A DNA stretch of 64,000 nt, from assembly GCF_014644555.1 (NCBI RefSeq), contig NZ_BMKX01000012.1:1-64000 (forward strand). Direction: 5' to 3'. Below are positions 8,841 through 19,100 of this stretch, piece after piece. A program made the position numbers and the translations under genes. Each line of letters begins with the position of its first letter. Position 1 is the first letter of the stretch. This stretch comes from Glutamicibacter ardleyensis (GTDB taxonomy: Bacteria > Actinomycetota > Actinomycetes > Actinomycetales > Micrococcaceae). Under the pieces are notes generated by a model. The model was given only the letters and a program-made list of their open reading frames with translations, was not told the origin of the DNA and searched no databases.

Positions 8841-9740
8841 CTAGGATTCCTGGCGGTCTTCGTCCTTGGACTGAGCCTGGCCAGGGGCCAATTCTTCGGG
8901 CATGGTTGGCTTTTGCGCGGATTTTCTGCCGCGCCGCATCCAGCCCCAGAACACGATCACGGCGAGAACTACAAGCGCTGCAACATCAACCATGGGGCTC
9001 GATAGCGCAGCGCTGTTTCGCTGCAGCCAATCCTGCACTCCAATTGGCACCAGCTGCGGTGCTGAAATCAGGCCGTTGGTCAGCCAGAAGATCACGCCAA
9101 CCACGATGAGCAAGCTGCCGGTGAGTATTGAAACGACGTGCAGCTCGCGGCCGAAAACCTTCGTGGTGCGGCCGCGCAGGTTGCTGCGGCCGTTCGCGCC
9201 GAGTCGATTCCAGATGCGCGCCAGGACGAACATCGGCACCACCATGCCAGCGCCGTATACAGCCAGCAGCACGCCCCCGGACACCGCGTCGCCCTGGACA
9301 GCGGCCAAGGTGAGCATTGCGCCGAGGATCGGTCCAGCACAGAAGCCCGAGACGCCGCCGACAGCACCCAAAGCCAAGGTCTTGAGCAGGCCCTTGCCTC
9401 CGCTGGCGCGATGTTGCAGCTTGGAGAATCCGGGAATCCAACGCGAAAGGTCGAATCCGAATCCAGCGAAGTATATGATGCCCATGGCAATGAGCATCAG
9501 CGAAGCGATCAAGACGATCAGCTCCCGCTCGGTAGCAAGGAACAGCCCCACTGCTCCCACGCCCAAGCCTGCCGGCACCAGGACCAGGGCGAGGCCGAGG
9601 TAGAAAACCAGCCCGTGGAGATACAGGCGGGGCCCACTTCCCACAGTGGAGGCGAAGAATGCCGGCAGCAGCAGCGCACTGCACGGGCTGAGCAGCGCCA
9701 GCATGCCTCCGAGGAACGCTGAGAGCAGGCCGATATCCAT
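8841..9740 (-). CDS. CcdA/DsbD-type membrane thiol transporter
   Basis: A 299-residue polytopic membrane protein of the cytochrome c biogenesis (CcdA) family. The two conserved redox Cys regions are LLSPCSALLLPAFFAS near the N-terminus and SGFCAGPILGAML in the fourth segment. About seven hydrophobic segments are present, with a basic then polar cytoplasmic tail. Its ATG overlaps the stop of the upstream DsbA-like gene (TAATG). It likely passes electrons across the membrane to that partner. Confidence 0.85.
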   Translation of the reverse strand: MDIGLLSAFLGGMLALLSPCSALLLPAFFASTVGSGPRLYLHGLVFYLGLALVLVPAGLGVGAVGLFLATERELIVLIASLMLIAMGIIYFAGFGFDLSRWIPGFSKLQHRASGGKGLLKTLALGAVGGVSGFCAGPILGAMLTLAAVQGDAVSGGVLLAVYGAGMVVPMFVLARIWNRLGANGRSNLRGRTTKVFGRELHVVSILTGSLLIVVGVIFWLTNGLISAPQLVPIGVQDWLQRNSAALSSPMVDVAALVVLAVIVFWGWMRRGRKSAQKPTMPEELAPGQAQSKDEDRQES

Positions 9741-10489
9741 TAGCTTGCGTCCTTGGCAGCCAAGGCGGCCTCGATCTTGTCGATGAATACGCTCTTGGGC
9801 TGGGCGCCCATCACAGGTTCGCCATCAACCAGGAATGCCGGGGTCGAATAGACTCCCAGCTGCAGGCCGAGCTGCGCATTGGAATCGATCATCTTTGCGG
9901 CTTCCTCGGACTTCACGTCGGTGGTGAACTGCTTGGTATCCAAACCGAGATCGGCAGCGAGCTTGGCCAGCGATTTTTCGCTCAAGCCCGAACCCTTGCG
10001 GCTTTTGCCGTCGGCAAAGAGCTCGTCATGGTATTCCCAGAACTTGCCTTGCTTTGCCGCCGCGTAGGAAGCCAGCGCGGCCCGCTCCGAATCATCGCCG
10101 AAGATGTTCACATCGCGCCATTCTACTCGGACCTTGCCTTCTTTGGCGTAGTCAAGAATCAGTGGCAGGGTTTCGCTAGACCACTTTGCGCAGAACTTGC
10201 ACTGGTAGTCAGAGAAGACCACGACTCCCACTGGTGCATCAACCGGACCGGCGGCCAGCAAATCATCGGGTGAGCGCAGCTCGAACTGAGAAAGATCAGG
10301 GGCTTGCTCCGTAGCGTCCGCCGGGGTTTCAGTCTGCTGGCTGATTGGCTGGTCCTTCGGCGTGGCCGGCCCATCGGAGTTGATATCGCCCAGGTTCAAG
10401 GCAACAAATACCAGTGCGGCGATGGCCGCCAAGGCCATGGCCAAGCCGATCCAACGCCGTTTCGGCTTCGCTGTGCTGCTGTTCTCCAT
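9740..10489 (-). CDS. Membrane-anchored DsbA-family thioredoxin-like protein
   Basis: A 249-residue protein with an N-terminal anchor (about residues 13-34) and an extracytoplasmic DsbA/thioredoxin_4 domain. The active site CKFC lies in FSDYQCKFCAKW, and the cis-Pro loop is YSTPAFLVDG. An in-frame ATG exists 81 bases upstream, but AGGGAGAACACATG marks the start at 10489. It is coupled to the CcdA-like gene by a TAATG overlap. The two probably form one extracytoplasmic disulphide-handling system. Confidence 0.87.
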   Translation of the reverse strand: MENSSTAKPKRRWIGLAMALAAIAALVFVALNLGDINSDGPATPKDQPISQQTETPADATEQAPDLSQFELRSPDDLLAAGPVDAPVGVVVFSDYQCKFCAKWSSETLPLILDYAKEGKVRVEWRDVNIFGDDSERAALASYAAAKQGKFWEYHDELFADGKSRKGSGLSEKSLAKLAADLGLDTKQFTTDVKSEEAAKMIDSNAQLGLQLGVYSTPAFLVDGEPVMGAQPKSVFIDKIEAALAAKDAS

Positions 10490-10817
10490 GTGTTCTCCCT
10501 GGTGTCCAGACTCTGCGGAGCCTGCGCCTGCCGCAATCTTCTTTGAACCGGCAATTGGTCTTGATTGCACATTTAATAGCTATTGGTGATGGGCGTTTTC
10601 ATAGAACTTAATGCCCAGTTGACGATCATTGTATATGTTGGTTCTATGTGTTTTACATGAGGTCTCAGTGGAACTGGCCTCGGCGGTGGATCGCGGCGGA
10701 ACGGGCTTTTCCCGTACAGGATTTTCATATGAAATGGCCCTGCCAGGAACCCGGTCTTTGCCGGGACCACGCATCCGGAGCCTTGGCTCCGGATCAGCGC
10801 TAGTGCCAGCAGGGGAT
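10490..10817. other. Intergenic stretch before the thiol pair
   Basis: No gene is supported. The DsbA-side promoter should lie at 10500-10640. The distal part holds two hairpins: CCCGGT/CCGGG around 10750-10765 and a stronger one at 10773-10794, which probably terminates the TDT transporter gene. Confidence 0.5.
10773..10794 (-). terminator. Hairpin after the TDT transporter gene
   Basis: ATCCGGAGCC and GGCTCCGGAT form a perfect 10-bp stem with a two-base gap. It lies just past the end of the minus-strand transporter gene. There is no long T-run, so intrinsic termination is likely but not certain. Confidence 0.55.
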
Positions 10818-11924
10818 TCAGTTAGCCGGTGCTGGTGATTTCGCAAGGAATGGGTGGCGCAACGAGGCGATGGCGCAGACGGTCCAAGTTGAGAGCAGCA
10901 GAATCCAGGCTCCAATTCCTACTGCCGAGTATCCGTTGCTCTGCAGGCTGTGTCCGAGGTTCAGCGCGCCAAGGGACAAGGTTCCCACTGGGAAGGTAAG
11001 AGCCCACCATCCAGGGGAGAACGACATCTTGTTGGCTATCCCGAAAGTTGTTGTGGAGACGGCGAAGATTACTACTGGGATCGCTGCGCAGAGCATCACG
11101 ATGCCGTAGACGTTGGCGACTGCCTGGATGCCAGGCATTGCTTCTGGCAGGATGAATCGGTGCATCTGCGAGCTAATTGCTTGCGCTGCTGCGGTGGACT
11201 GGCCGACTACTCCCAGCGGAATCCAAGAAGACGCTGACAACGCGGCGGGAATGCGATCCACGCGTGCATGGTGGCAGTAGGCCGCGGCGAAAATGATGAT
11301 CCCGAGCATCAGGGAAGTTACGAAGCAGAAGATCAGGACGGCCAGCAGAGTTGCTGCGAGAACCGGCGAGTCGAGCTTTGCAATAAACGGTGCGCCACAG
11401 GTAGCCGAGACCATGAGCGGAACAACTGCCAGGCCCCACGCCGGGCGCGGCTCAGCATTCCGGCGCCGTATCAGCGCCAAGCTGAAACCGAAGGTGGTGA
11501 TTAGGCCAAGGGCCGTACCGATAACCCAAAGCGCGCCGTCGACTCCCCATGAGACGGTGGTGAACTGTGGTGCCCAGTCAGCAAGCACCGTGGCGGTGGC
11601 GGATCCAATGGAGAGGATGCCCATCGAAACCATGCCCCACGCGGAAGCTCCCACACCATGCATCGAAGCTGCCCATGCGCCGGTGGTGCGCAAGCAGCGG
11701 ATGGCGAAGCCGATCGTGAAAATTACCGCAAACGCCCAGCCTGCCACGAGAAAAAAACGGGCCAGATCGGCGCCGAGAGTTGTTTGGCCGGCATGCAGCT
11801 GGGTTAGCGTGCTGGCAATTCCCGTGCCCATGACCGCTCCCCACCAGGCAGGTCCCAAAGGGAAGCGTGGCGAAGGGTTGGTTGTGGGAACAATGAGCTT
11901 TGTTTCTTCTATCGTGGGGTTCAT
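10818..11924 (-). CDS. TDT-family (TehA/SLAC1-like) anion transporter
   Basis: A 368-residue membrane protein with about ten hydrophobic segments, belonging to the tellurite-resistance/dicarboxylate transporter family. RFPLGPAWWGAVMGTGIAS is the first family segment, and FSPGWWALTFPVGTLSLG is the late conserved segment. Members export sulphite, C4-dicarboxylates or malate, or confer tellurite resistance; the substrate here is not evident. I use the ATG at 11924 and not an upstream in-frame ATG in the shared promoter. It is divergent from a LysR regulator that probably controls it. Confidence 0.85.
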   Translation of the reverse strand: MNPTIEETKLIVPTTNPSPRFPLGPAWWGAVMGTGIASTLTQLHAGQTTLGADLARFFLVAGWAFAVIFTIGFAIRCLRTTGAWAASMHGVGASAWGMVSMGILSIGSATATVLADWAPQFTTVSWGVDGALWVIGTALGLITTFGFSLALIRRRNAEPRPAWGLAVVPLMVSATCGAPFIAKLDSPVLAATLLAVLIFCFVTSLMLGIIIFAAAYCHHARVDRIPAALSASSWIPLGVVGQSTAAAQAISSQMHRFILPEAMPGIQAVANVYGIVMLCAAIPVVIFAVSTTTFGIANKMSFSPGWWALTFPVGTLSLGALNLGHSLQSNGYSAVGIGAWILLLSTWTVCAIASLRHPFLAKSPAPAN

Positions 11925-11995
11925 GTTTCCCAGTATTCTCCGGCCAATAACATCCCGGTAGACGCCAATCTTGCAGGATGGCATATGCTGTGGAT

Positions 11996-12889
11996 ATGTC
12001 GGATTGGCCTGAGCTCAGTTCCCTTGAAGTGCTAGTGGCAGTTGCTGAGCATGGAAGCTTGTCCGCTGCTGCGCGCGAGCTGCACATGGAGCAACCCAAT
12101 GTCAGCCGTTCCATCTCACGTCTTGAACGGCGGCTGAACCTGGCATTGCTGCGTCGCTCGACTACGGGCTCGCGCTTGACGCCTGAGGGTTTGCAATTTG
12201 TCGAGTGGGCGCGTGAATTGCTTAGCTCTGCGGACTCGCTGATGCGCAACGCGCGGGCTTTGGGCAATGACAACTTTGGCGAGTTGAAAATTTCTGCCAG
12301 CCAGACCATTGCCGAGCATTTGCTGCCACGGTGGCTTTCATCATTGCGTGTTGCCCTGCCGAATACTCAGATCAGTTTGCGGATAAGCAACACAACCGAT
12401 GTCCTGAACGAATTGCACACAGGCGTATGCGGTCTCGGATTTGTCGAAGGCCCGGTTGCCAAAGAATCAACGCATTCGGCATTTGTGGGAGAAGACCGGC
12501 TGGTGCTCGTGGTGGCTTCCTCGCATCCGTGGGCGGACAGGGACTCGGTCCAGCCTAAAGAAATCATGGATTCCTGCCTCATTGCCAGGGAATCAGGCTC
12601 GGGGACCCGGAAAGTCCTGGACGAGGCGCTGAAGGCACCGGTTGTCCCGCGCATTGTGTTGGAAAGCAATGCCGCGGTGCGAGTTGCCGTGCTTTCGGGA
12701 GCCGGTCCGGCTGTGCTAAGCCGCTTTGCGGTAAGCGATGCGGTGGCAGCAGGCACGCTTGTCGAGCTGCCCATTGACGGGGTTCAGCTCCAACGCCGGC
12801 TCAGAGCGGTATGGACCGGACCTCGGCAGCTGACCGGGGCCGCTGAAAAACTAGTTGGCATCGCCATAGCCAGTTCGCGCACCATCTAA
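11996..12889 (+). CDS. LysR-family transcriptional regulator
   Basis: A 297-residue protein. The N-terminal winged helix (LSSLEVLVAVAEHGSLSAAA, then LHMEQPNVSRSISRLERRL) is followed by a type-2 periplasmic-binding effector domain. The ATG at 11996 puts the HTH at the normal distance; an ATG at 11978 is possible but adds six unneeded residues. The gap to the divergent TDT transporter is 71 bp and contains the dyad GCATATGC. LysR proteins commonly activate the divergent gene, so transporter control is the likely job. The inducer is unknown. Confidence 0.88.
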   Translation: MSDWPELSSLEVLVAVAEHGSLSAAARELHMEQPNVSRSISRLERRLNLALLRRSTTGSRLTPEGLQFVEWARELLSSADSLMRNARALGNDNFGELKISASQTIAEHLLPRWLSSLRVALPNTQISLRISNTTDVLNELHTGVCGLGFVEGPVAKESTHSAFVGEDRLVLVVASSHPWADRDSVQPKEIMDSCLIARESGSGTRKVLDEALKAPVVPRIVLESNAAVRVAVLSGAGPAVLSRFAVSDAVAAGTLVELPIDGVQLQRRLRAVWTGPRQLTGAAEKLVGIAIASSRTI

Positions 12890-12939
12890 TTGGTGCCGCA
12901 ACGCCAAGCTTTCGCCATGGGCCTGTTTCCCGGCAAACC

Positions 12940-13004
12940 TGGAATAGGCCTATAGCCCCGGCGCCAGCATTGCCGCTGCAGGCAACCAGGCAAGGCCTAT
13001 TCCA
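12940..13004. terminator. Inverted repeat between convergent lysR-like gene and narI
   Basis: TGGAATAGGCCT (12940-12951) and AGGCCTATTCCA (12993-13004) are perfect 12-bp arms around a GC-rich 41-base interval that can itself fold. The location between two gene ends suggests a bidirectional terminator or transcript-stabilising structure. Confidence 0.45.
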
Positions 13005-13062
13005 AAACCACGGATATGAGCCGAGGCCCTTGTGCACCGCAGTGCCGCTTTCTTCAGGCGCA

Positions 13063-13833
13063 TTAGCGGTTGGAGCCGCGCTTGCCTCGCGGCTGCGGAG
13101 CGGCAACCGGATCCCAGCCGCGGCGCACCGGACGCGAGCCGGCGCCGCGCGATTCATCACGCGAGCGGTAGACGATATACGGGCGGAAGAAGTACGGGAT
13201 CGGCGCGGAGAACACGTGGACCAGGCGGGTGAAGGGCCACAAGGCAAACAGCGCACACGCGGTAGCCACATGCAGCTGGAAGAACAGCGGGACCTCCACC
13301 ATCATTTCCGGATGGGGCTGGAAGATGATCATCTGGCGGATCCACGGCGAAATGGATTCGCGGTAGGAATAGCCCGGCCCGAAGACCTGGTAGACCAGCG
13401 TGGCCAGCGTGCCGAAGCCCAAGGTGGCTCCGAGGAAGACGTACATGACCTTGTCCATGGCCGTCGTGGCCAAGAAGACGGGGCCGACGGTACGGCGGCG
13501 GTAGATCAGGATGATCAAGCCCGCTACGGTCAGAATCGCCGCTGCCGTGCCCATCCACGTAGCCCCGAGGTGGTAGATGTGCTCATTGATGCCAATGGCA
13601 TACAACCATTGGCGGGGAATCAGCAGGCCCACCACATGTCCGGCAATCACCATCAGGATGCCGAAGTGGAACATCGGCGACCCCCAGCGCAGCAGGCGGT
13701 TCTCATAGGTCTGGCTCGACCGGGTGGTCCAGCCGAACTTGTCGTAGCGGTAGCGCAAGATATGTCCGACAATGAACACCGCCGCCGCCGCATATGGAAG
13801 CACCACCCACAGCAGAATCGCTGAAGTACTCAT
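13063..13833 (-). CDS. narI: Respiratory nitrate reductase gamma subunit
   Basis: A 256-residue integral-membrane di-haem cytochrome b that takes electrons from menaquinol and passes them to NarH. Five hydrophobic segments are visible. Haem-ligating His candidates lie in FHFGILMVIAGHVVGLL and in LFFQLHVATACALFALWPFTRLVHVF. The C-terminal tail is basic (RRGWDPVAAPQPRGKRGSNR). It is the last gene of narGHJI and overlaps narJ by four bases. Confidence 0.95.
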   Translation of the reverse strand: MSTSAILLWVVLPYAAAAVFIVGHILRYRYDKFGWTTRSSQTYENRLLRWGSPMFHFGILMVIAGHVVGLLIPRQWLYAIGINEHIYHLGATWMGTAAAILTVAGLIILIYRRRTVGPVFLATTAMDKVMYVFLGATLGFGTLATLVYQVFGPGYSYRESISPWIRQMIIFQPHPEMMVEVPLFFQLHVATACALFALWPFTRLVHVFSAPIPYFFRPYIVYRSRDESRGAGSRPVRRGWDPVAAPQPRGKRGSNR

Positions 13834-14528
13834 CCGTTCCCCCTCGGGCTGAATGGCGGAAGATTTCCCAGGAATGACAAACCGACCGTTTCAGTGGGCG
13901 GCCCCTCGCTGACCAAGGCCAGTACCCGCTCCTGGGTTTCCAGGTCCACTTGCGGCAGCGACAGCGTGATGCTGCGGATCAATCCAGCCCAGTGGCTGCC
14001 CATGGATTCAAGGGCCGTGCGCAGCACCTCGATGCCCTCGATATGAGAAGACAGCAGAGCCTCGGCAATCGGGTCATCGCAGCGCGCCGAGAACTCCAGC
14101 ACCGCCGGCAAGTAGTCCGGCAATTCATCGGCATTGAATTCCCAACCGGTGGCCCGGTAGGCCTCCAAGAAGGTGACCAAGGCCGTGCCGCGCTTTCGAG
14201 TGTCACCGGTGGCGAAGTAGCTCAGGTACAGGCTGCACTTGCGCTTCAAGTCGAAGGTCTGCACGTACAGGCGCTGCACCTCGGTGGATCCCAGCGACCG
14301 GGCTGCTTCGATGAAGTCGCCCAGCAGCTGCGCAATAGGCGCCGGAACACTGCCCAGGTGGGTTTCGAGTTCATCGAGCCGCGCGAACCACTGCTGGTCG
14401 GGATAATCGAGCAGCAGCGAGACGAGCATGTGCACCCGGGCACGCTCGGCGCGCTTCATGGCCACCGGCTCCAGGGTGCCGGCAAGCCTGCGGCGCGGGG
14501 TGGCACGGTTGAACAATCGCGGGATCAT
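13830..14528 (-). CDS. narJ: Nitrate reductase assembly chaperone NarJ
   Basis: A 232-residue cytoplasmic chaperone of the NarJ/TorD fold. LVSLLLDYPDQQWFARLDEL is the family start and YVQTFDLKRKCSLYLSYFA the conserved central motif. It delivers mature, cofactor-loaded NarGH to NarI. ATGA overlaps connect it to narH and narI. The order G-H-J-I is the standard one. Confidence 0.95.
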   Translation of the reverse strand: MIPRLFNRATPRRRLAGTLEPVAMKRAERARVHMLVSLLLDYPDQQWFARLDELETHLGSVPAPIAQLLGDFIEAARSLGSTEVQRLYVQTFDLKRKCSLYLSYFATGDTRKRGTALVTFLEAYRATGWEFNADELPDYLPAVLEFSARCDDPIAEALLSSHIEGIEVLRTALESMGSHWAGLIRSITLSLPQVDLETQERVLALVSEGPPTETVGLSFLGNLPPFSPRGNG

Positions 14529-16162
14529 TTGCCATCCTCTGGTGGGAACAGGCCTTCAGGGGTGCCATTGCCATCCCAGTTCAGCAGGTTGACCCGGCCC
14601 GGGCTGGACGGACGGTCCGAGGTCTGGCGGTTCTTCAGCGAATGGAAGTTCTCCACCGCCACCGGAACCGACTCGCCCGAGGAGGAGCCGAACGGACCGG
14701 CCCCGCCCATGCCAGGACCGCCCTCGAAGTCCAGTGAGCAGCCCATTTCCTCAAGGTCGTGTGCCTGCTCGGCGTGGGCCGGCGGAATAACATAGCGTTC
14801 CTCGTACTTGGCGATGGCCAGCAACCGGTACATCTCTTCCATCTGCGGCCCGCTCATGCCCACCGCTTCGGTGATCGACTCGTCGCGGTGATCGGACATG
14901 GACACCCCGCGCATGTAGGAGCGCATGGCGGCCAGCTTGCGCAGCGAAAGATCCACCGGGGCGGGGTCTCCTGCGGAGAACAGCTCGGCTAAGTAACCAA
15001 TCGGGATGCGTAGCTTGTCGATGGCGGCAAAGAGGTTATCCGCATCTTCGCCGTCATTTCCGGTATTGGTGACCACGTCCACCACAGGGGATAGCGGCGG
15101 GATGTACCAGACCATCGGCATGGTGCGGTACTCGGGGTGCAGCGGCAATGCGATCTCGTAGTCGCGGATCAGCTTCCAGATGGGGCTGGCCTGGGCCGAC
15201 TCGATCCAGTCCTCGGGAATGCCGCCGGCCCGTGCAGCCTCAATCACCGCAGGGTCGTGCGGGTCAAGCAGCACGCCGCGCTGGGCGTCGAGCAGATCGT
15301 GCTCGTCTTCGACGCTGGCAGCCGCGGCCACCGCGTCGGCATCGTAGAGCACCAGGCCGAGGTAGCGCAGGCGTCCCACGCAGGTTTCGGCGCAGACCGT
15401 GGGCAGCCCCACCTCGATGCGCGGGTAGCAGAACGTACACTTCTCGGCCTTGCCCGTGCGGTGGTTGAAGTACACCTTCTTGTAGGGGCAGCCCGAAACG
15501 CACATGCGCCAGCCGCGGCAGGCATCCTGGTCCACCAGCACGATACCGTCCTCGGCGCGCTTGTACATTGCACCCGAAGGGCAGGAAGCCACGCAGGAAG
15601 GGTTCAGGCAGTGCTCGCAGATGCGCGGCAGGTAGAACATGAAGGCTTTCTCGTACTCGGCCTTCACCTCTTCGCTCATCTTGGCCAGCAACGGATCCTG
15701 GTCCATGGTCTCCAGCGAACCGCCCAGGTTGTCATCCCAGTTGGCGGACCAGCCGATCTTCATGTCCTTGCCGGTGAGCAGCGACTTCGGGGTTGCCACC
15801 GGGGTGTGCTCGCCAGAGGGCGAGTTCAGCAGCATGTCGTAGTCGTAGGTCCACGGCTCGTAGTAGTCGTGGATCTCGGGCAGCTTCGGGTTGGAGAAGA
15901 TGCGGCTGAGCTTCTTGAAGCGGCCGCCATCGCGCAGCTTCAGCCGCCCGCGCTTGTTCAGCGTCCAGCCGCCGCGCCACTTCTCCTGGTCTTCGTAGGT
16001 GCGCGGGTAGCCGACCCCGGGACGGGTTTCGACATTGTTGAACCACACGTATTCCACGCCGGTGCGGTTGGTCCACGCCTGCTTGCACGTCACCGAGCAG
16101 GTGTGGCAGCCGATGCACTTGTCCAGGTTCATCACCATGGACATCTGGGCCATGACCTTCAT
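14525..16162 (-). CDS. narH: Respiratory nitrate reductase beta subunit
   Basis: A 545-residue iron-sulphur electron-transfer subunit. All four cluster motifs are present: CIGCHTCSVTC near the N-terminus, CEHCLNPSCVASCP, CRGWRMCVSGCP (with Trp in place of one Cys, as for the 3Fe-4S cluster of NarH), and CTFCYPRIEVG...CAETC. The start overlaps the narG stop (ATGA). It relays electrons from NarI haem to the NarG active site on the inner membrane face. Confidence 0.96.
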   Translation of the reverse strand: MKVMAQMSMVMNLDKCIGCHTCSVTCKQAWTNRTGVEYVWFNNVETRPGVGYPRTYEDQEKWRGGWTLNKRGRLKLRDGGRFKKLSRIFSNPKLPEIHDYYEPWTYDYDMLLNSPSGEHTPVATPKSLLTGKDMKIGWSANWDDNLGGSLETMDQDPLLAKMSEEVKAEYEKAFMFYLPRICEHCLNPSCVASCPSGAMYKRAEDGIVLVDQDACRGWRMCVSGCPYKKVYFNHRTGKAEKCTFCYPRIEVGLPTVCAETCVGRLRYLGLVLYDADAVAAAASVEDEHDLLDAQRGVLLDPHDPAVIEAARAGGIPEDWIESAQASPIWKLIRDYEIALPLHPEYRTMPMVWYIPPLSPVVDVVTNTGNDGEDADNLFAAIDKLRIPIGYLAELFSAGDPAPVDLSLRKLAAMRSYMRGVSMSDHRDESITEAVGMSGPQMEEMYRLLAIAKYEERYVIPPAHAEQAHDLEEMGCSLDFEGGPGMGGAGPFGSSSGESVPVAVENFHSLKNRQTSDRPSSPGRVNLLNWDGNGTPEGLFPPEDGK

Positions 16163-19100
16163 CGGTACTGTACCTCCTGGTTGCGGCGGCGGATCGTGGT
16201 GACCTCATCGCGCTGGTTTCCGGTGGGGCCGAGGTAATTGAAGGCCCAGGCCAGCTGGCCGTAGCCTCCGATCAGATGGCTTGGTTTCATCAGGATGCGC
16301 GTGAGCGAGTTGTGGATGCCGCCGCGCTTGCCGCTGGTTTCGGCCAGCGGCACGTCCACGGTACGGTCCTTGGCGTGGTACATGTACACCGTGCCCTCGG
16401 GCATGCGGTGCGAGACGATGGCGCGGGCTACCACTACGCCGTTGCGGTTGTAGGACTCGATCCACTCGTTATCGCGCACCCCAATCTTCTCCGCGTCCTG
16501 CGGCGACATCCAGATGGTGGGGCCGCCACGGGAAAGCGAGAGCATGAACAGGTTGTCCTGGTACTCGGAGTGGATGGACCACTTGGAGTGCGGGGTCAGA
16601 TAGCGCACCGCCACTTCGGCATTGCCAGACTCGTGCATGCTGGTGGTGCCCAGCTTCGCGTCGTTGAACAACCGGTGCATATCCAGCGGCGGACGGTAGA
16701 TCGGCAGGTTCTCACCCAGCTCCAACATCCAGTCATGATCCAGGTAGAAGTGCATGCGCCCGGTCAGCGTGTGGAATGGCTTCAGATGCTCCACGTTGAT
16801 GGCGAACGCGGTATAGCGCCGCCCGCCGTGCTCGGAGCCGGACCACTCCGGGGAGGTGATTACGCTGCGCGGCTGAACCTGCACATCATGGAAGGAGATC
16901 CGCGAACCCTCATGCTCCTCGGAGAGGAAAGCCATCTTCTGCCCGGTGTGCTCTTCGAGCTGGCGGAAGCCAGCGGTCGCCAAACGCCCATTGGAGGTGC
17001 CCGAGAAGGCAAGGATCATCTCGCAGGCCTTCTTGTCGGTATCCAGCAGCACCGCGCCGGTGGAAGAGACGCCGTTGACATGCTTGAGCGTTTCGATCTC
17101 CGGGGCCACCTGGTAGTTGATGCCCTTGGTGACCATGCCCAGCTTTTCGGTCAAGGGACCCAGAGTGCTCCACTGCGCATAGAGGTTCGGATAGTCGCGC
17201 TCCACGACCTTCAGCTTGGCCATGGTCAGCCCCGGCACCAATGGTGCGCCGCTGGCAACCTGGCCCTTGACGGTGGCCATGGCATCGGGGGTGTCATGCT
17301 GAAGCGGGGTAGCGACCATGTCCTTGCGCTTGCCCAAATGCTTGGCGGCGTACTGCCCGAAGCGCTTGGCCATCTGCCCGAACAGCTCGAAGTCGGTCTT
17401 GGTCTGCCACGGCGGGGCGATGGCAGGGTTGAAAGAGTTGATGAACGGGTGCATGTCCGTGGAGGATAAATCGTACTTCTCATACCAGGTGGCGGCCGGG
17501 AAGACCAGGTCGGAGAACAAGGTGGTGCTGGTCATGCGGAAATCCGCGGTGGCCAGCAAGTCCAGCTTTCCTTCCGGGGCTTCATCATGCCAGACCATGT
17601 CCACCGGGCGGTGGCCTTCGGCGGCTTCCGGGGCGCGCACCGACGCGTCGGTGCCCAAAAGGTGCTTGAGGAAGTACTCATTGCCCTTGCCGGAGGAACC
17701 GAGGATGTTCGCGCGCCAGATCAGCGCCACGCGTGGGAAGTTCTCCGGTGAATCCGGGTCCTCGCAGGCGTAGGCCAGCGTCTTGTCTTTCAGCGAATCC
17801 ACCACATGCTGCACCGGGTCCTTGCCGGTCGCCTCGGCCTCGTCCACCAGATCCAGCGGGTTACGGTTGAATGTCGGGTAGTCCGGCATCCATCCGCGCT
17901 TGATCGAATCAACCAGGCAGTCCGCGGTGGTACGCCCGTCGAATTGACCCTTGGCCAGCGGGGATGCCAGCTGGTTGGCCGGCAGCCCGTCGTAGCGCCA
18001 CTGATCGGTGGACAGGTACCAGAAGGCGGTGCCGATGGTGTGGCGTGGCGGACGGTTCCAGTCACCGGCCGAGGCATATTGCTGGTAGCCGGTGAGCGGA
18101 CGGACCTTTTCCTGACCCACATAGTGGGCCCAGCCCCCGCCATTCACGCCTTGGCAACCGGTCATCATGGTCAGCGCCAGAAAGGTGCGGTAGATGGTGT
18201 CGGAGTGGAACCAGTGGTTGGTGCCGGCCCCCATCAGGATCATCGAGCGGCCGCCGGATTTCTCCGCTGTGTCGGCGAATTCGCGGGCAATACGGATGGC
18301 CTGCTCCGGAGGGACACCGGTGTGCTCTTCCTGCCAGCCCGGGGTGCCCGGGGTGCTGGCATCCATGAAGTCCGCCGGCCACTGGCCGGGCAGAGGCTCG
18401 CGGCCCACGCCGTATTGGGCGAGCATCAGGTCGAAGACCGTGGTCAGCGTCTTGCCGGCGAGCTGCACTACCGGCACTCCGCGCTGCACCACGCCCGAGC
18501 CGCCGGCGTGCTCCTGGCCCGGCTCGGGAGTTAAATCGAAGCGTGGAAGGCTGATTTCGGCTGCTGCGCCGTCCCAGTTTTCCAGATCCATGACAGATAA
18601 GGCAGGGGTGATGTCTCCCAGATCAAGGTTCCATTGGCCCTTGTCCTTCTCAGAGTAACGGTGTCCCAGGGTGCCGCGGGGGACGCGGGCGGTGCCACTG
18701 ATGTCCAGTAAGGCGGGCTTGAAATCGGCATTGTCTTCGGCCGACAGCCCCAGATCTTCCGCGGTGAGGAACTTGCCGGGCACCAGGGTGCCGGTAGCCG
18801 TATCGATCTCCACCAGGAAGGGGGAGTCGGTATAGCTGCGCATGTAGTCCTCGAAAGGCTTGGTGCGCTTGTCGACGTAGTGTTCCTTGAGGATCACATG
18901 CCCCATGGACAGGCCCAGGGCCGCATCGGTGCCTGGCTGCAAAGCCACCCACTCGTCGGCGAATTTGGTGTTATCGGTGTAATCGGGGGAGACCGTGACG
19001 ACCTTGGTGCCCTTGTAGCGCGCCTCGGCCATGAAGTGCGTGTCAGGGGTGCGTGTGACCGGGACGTTGGAGCCCCACATGATCAGGTACTGCGAGTTCC

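Noticed and set aside
13950-14795. 281-codon frame opposite narJ/narH
   Set aside because: Antisense to two real genes and without a ribosome site or family resemblance.
15137-17469. Long frames opposite narH and narG (366 and 397 codons)
   Set aside because: They are antisense to catalytic motifs of conserved genes and Arg/His/Gly-rich in composition. They are shadows of GC-rich codon use.
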